A DNA stretch of 64,000 bases from Chrysogorgia sp. JL179-B06 (taxonomy: Eukaryota > Cnidaria > Anthozoa > Scleralcyonacea > Chrysogorgiidae). The notes beneath the pieces are model-generated. The model was not told the origin of the DNA, searched no databases, and saw nothing but the letters and a program-made list of their open reading frames with translations. The position numbers and the translations under genes were made by a program. The stretch lies in assembly GCA_035772405.1 (NCBI GenBank), contig JAYKKM010000080.1:906001-970000 (forward strand), given 5' to 3'. Shown piece after piece: positions 61,410 to 64,000 of this stretch. The stretch's first letter is position 1; every line of letters begins with the position of its first letter.

Positions 61410-62398
61410 CAAAGTGAAAAGAGATTATCACTCTCGCTTCGCGACCTCGCTTGCGATAATTCGGAACTCACGTGGCGCGCTGCATTGTGCGATTGACAGA
61501 TTGGGCGACATGTGGTTGACCAAGTTATAAATTTGCTCTTGGTTTTTTTTCGTGTTTAGTTTTGTCATTTTGGGAAAATTCCTCTCATGAAGCTTTGAGA
61601 CATGCGTCTCTACATAATGCATTACACAAAGTATATTGAAAATTCATAATAAAATGTCTAGAGCTCAAATTAGGCTTTTTAGGCGAGTTATTAAACTGTT
61701 TTGAAACTTGATCGCGTCATTAATCGAGTGCACAAGGCAATATGAACACTAAATACACTTCAATCTATCTTCAGCGAATTATTAAAACCCCATGACACTA
61801 GAATCTAGACTCTAAAACTTTTCTTGGCAAGGCATGGATGAAGCCTGAAAGTTCAGCACAGGACTAGGAGTTTTTAATATTATAGATAAATAAACCATAC
61901 AGCCATATGCATGGCGCGCGAGTTACTCGCTCTTGCGTCTTCAAGGATGAAGTCTGTCTTGCCTTTGCTATAAATAACGGCAACAACCCTAATCTATCTT
62001 TGACTTTTTAGACTTTTAATGTATGCAGTCGCCAGGCTTATGCGTTCTCTTCATAATATATAGTATAATAAGAGACAAAGTACGCGCGTCAACGGCAGAC
62101 TGCGTGAATATAAGTTGATTTCAATCCAAACCCTACATGATACAGTACTTTGGAAATATAAGCCCAAGTAGTCGTCTTTTAAACCTACAAAACCGCACGT
62201 CGGCAGTTCTGGGCATGGAGCCGTTTGAAAAATAAAATACATTTATCTATTAATCTATCGATAGCAGTGCGAGCCTTACCAGATACGATTCCCTGATTAT
62301 CGTAACTACAATATTGCTAAAACTCTAACGGTAACTATTTCAATGTATTCTGTGTATTCGGCGTAAAGCCCAATTCAAATTACGAACGAAAAATAGCC

Positions 62399-64000
62399 TC
62401 GCTAATGGACAATGGATTGTTCATTGAACCCACTGGACAGAAAATATCCAGTCGCAAATACATTGTCCATTGGATCCATCTGACAATTATATGTCCATTG
62501 GACAACGCGCAGTGTCCATTGGACAACGCAGTATCCATTGGATCCAATGGATCCATTGGACCAATCGATCTGGCTAACACAGACACTATTATCCACATGG
62601 GGTCAATCATACAAAATATGTTGACCGCAAACCTCCACATGAGGTCCATTGGACAAGTAAATGCCCATTGGACAACGCATCGTCCATTGGATCCAATGGA
62701 CAATTAAATGTCCATTGGACAACGCAGTGTCCATTGGATCCAATGGACAATTAAATGTCCATTGGACAATGCAGTGTCCATTGGATCCAATGGATCCATT
62801 GGACAAATGGATTTTGGCTACCCCAACACCACCATCCACATGAGGTCCAACGGACAAGCAGTTGTCCAGTGGAACACAGCATTGTCCATTGGATCCTTTG
62901 GACAAGTAAATGTCCATTGGACAACGCGTCGTCCATTGGATCCAATGGACAATTAAATGTCCATTGGACAACGCAGTGTCCATTGGATCCAATGGATCCA
63001 TTGGACAAATGGATTTTGGCTACCCTAACACCACCATCCACATGAGGTCCAACGGACAAGCAGTTGTCCAGTGGAACACAGCATTGTCCATTGGATCCAT
63101 TGGACAAGTAAATATCCATTGGACAACGCAGTGTCCATTGGATCCAATGGACAATTCAAGTCCAGTGGACAACGCAGTGTCCATTGGATCCAATGGATCC
63201 ATTGGACAAATGGATTTTGGCTACCCCAACACCACCATCCACATGAGGTCCAACGGACAAGCAGTTGTCCAGTGGAACACAGCATTGTCCATTGGATCCA
63301 TTGGACAATTCAATGTCCAGTGGACAACGCAGTGTCCATTGGATCCAATGGATCCATTGGACAAATGGATTTTGGCTACCCCAACACCACCATCCACATG
63401 AGGTCCAACGGACAAGCAGTTGTCCAGTGGAACACAGCATTGTCCATTGGATCCATTGGACAATTCAATGTCCAGTGGACAACGCAGTGTCCATTGGATC
63501 CAATGGATCCATTGGACAAATGGATTCTGGCTACCCCAACACCACCATCCACATGAGGTCCAACGGACAAGCAGTTGTCCAGTGGAACACAGCATTGTCC
63601 ATTGGATCCATTGGACAAGTAAATGTCCATTGGACAACGCGTTGTCCATTGGATCCAATGGACAATTAAATGTCCATTGGACAACGCAGTGTCCATTGGA
63701 TCCAATGGATCCATTGGACAAATGGATTTTGGCTACCCCAACACCACCATCCACATGAGGTCCAACGGACAAGCAGTTGTCCAGTGGAACACAGCATTGT
63801 CCATTGGATCCATTGGACAATAAATATCCATTGGACAACGCAGTGTCCATTGGATCCAATGGACAATTCAAGTCCAGTGGACAACGCAGTGTCCATTGGA
63901 TCCAATGGATCCATTGGACAAATGGATTTTGGCTACCCCAACACCACCATCCACATGAGGTCCAACGGACAAGCAGTTGTCCAGTGGAACACAGCATTGT
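62399..64000. repeat. S2 minisatellite, copy 5, cut by the window edge
   Basis: Matches 32481-34082 at a constant offset of 29918, higher-order unit by higher-order unit. It continues beyond the window. Confidence 0.9.

Overview
This window is eukaryotic, AT-rich, and made almost entirely of repeats. I see no intact host gene, no rRNA and no tRNA. The element mix (several families of Penelope-like retroelements with GIY-YIG endonuclease and hammerhead-ribozyme ends, a BEL/Pao fragment, foldback MITEs, long TA microsatellites, short interstitial TTAGGG blocks) points to a marine invertebrate. A cnidarian, perhaps an anthozoan, is my best guess; this is inference, not proof.

Layout. About 47 of the 64 kb (1-35212 and 51887-64000) consists of copies of one composite macro-repeat. 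Its order is: (M) a CCAAT-rich minisatellite block of about 950 bp that ends in an 81-bp hairpin and a TATC-tailed stub; (A) an array of a 47-bp satellite; (U) a roughly 6-kb complex unit with a hammerhead-like insert, TTAGGG motifs, several MITEs and TA/CT microsatellites; and, in two copies, (S2) a long minisatellite array of the same core as M in opposite orientation. Copy 1 (1-6570: U then A) is inverted relative to copy 2 (6571-16406: M, A, U), giving a palindrome with arms of about 6.5 kb and a 1.3-kb spacer. Copy 3 (16407-22479) is M, truncated A, truncated M, A, truncated U. Copy 4 (22480-35212) is M (degraded), A, U, S2. Copy 5 (51887-64000, running off the edge) is M, A, U, S2 and is nearly identical to copy 4 over about 8 kb.

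Between copies 4 and 5 lies 16.7 kb (35213-51886) of different sequence: foldback DNA elements (36-37.6 kb), a decayed BEL/Pao integrase region (40.06-41.1 kb, minus strand), and a graveyard of at least seven Penelope-like families inserted in or next to (TA)n tracts. Two of these keep recognisable GIY-YIG coding regions (44.2-44.8 kb plus strand; 45.5-46.2 kb minus strand). Another is a head-to-head pair with an RT fragment and two GIY-YIG domains (46.7-48.8 kb). A short Penelope-type RT fragment stops exactly where the M block of copy 5 begins.

How parts relate. The most interesting layer is RNA-level. Hammerhead ribozyme cores occur at 38966-39006, 42068-42130, 43670-43730, 42276-42314, 45104-45142, 49036-49074 and 49905-49943, and a weaker hammerhead-like core sits in every U unit. 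Nearly all long open frames in the window (YIYIY tracts, minisatellite and 47-bp array frames) are artefacts of stop-free tandem repeats and are not annotated as genes. Several copies are so similar, and copy 4 so noisy in places, that assembly quality should be kept in mind.
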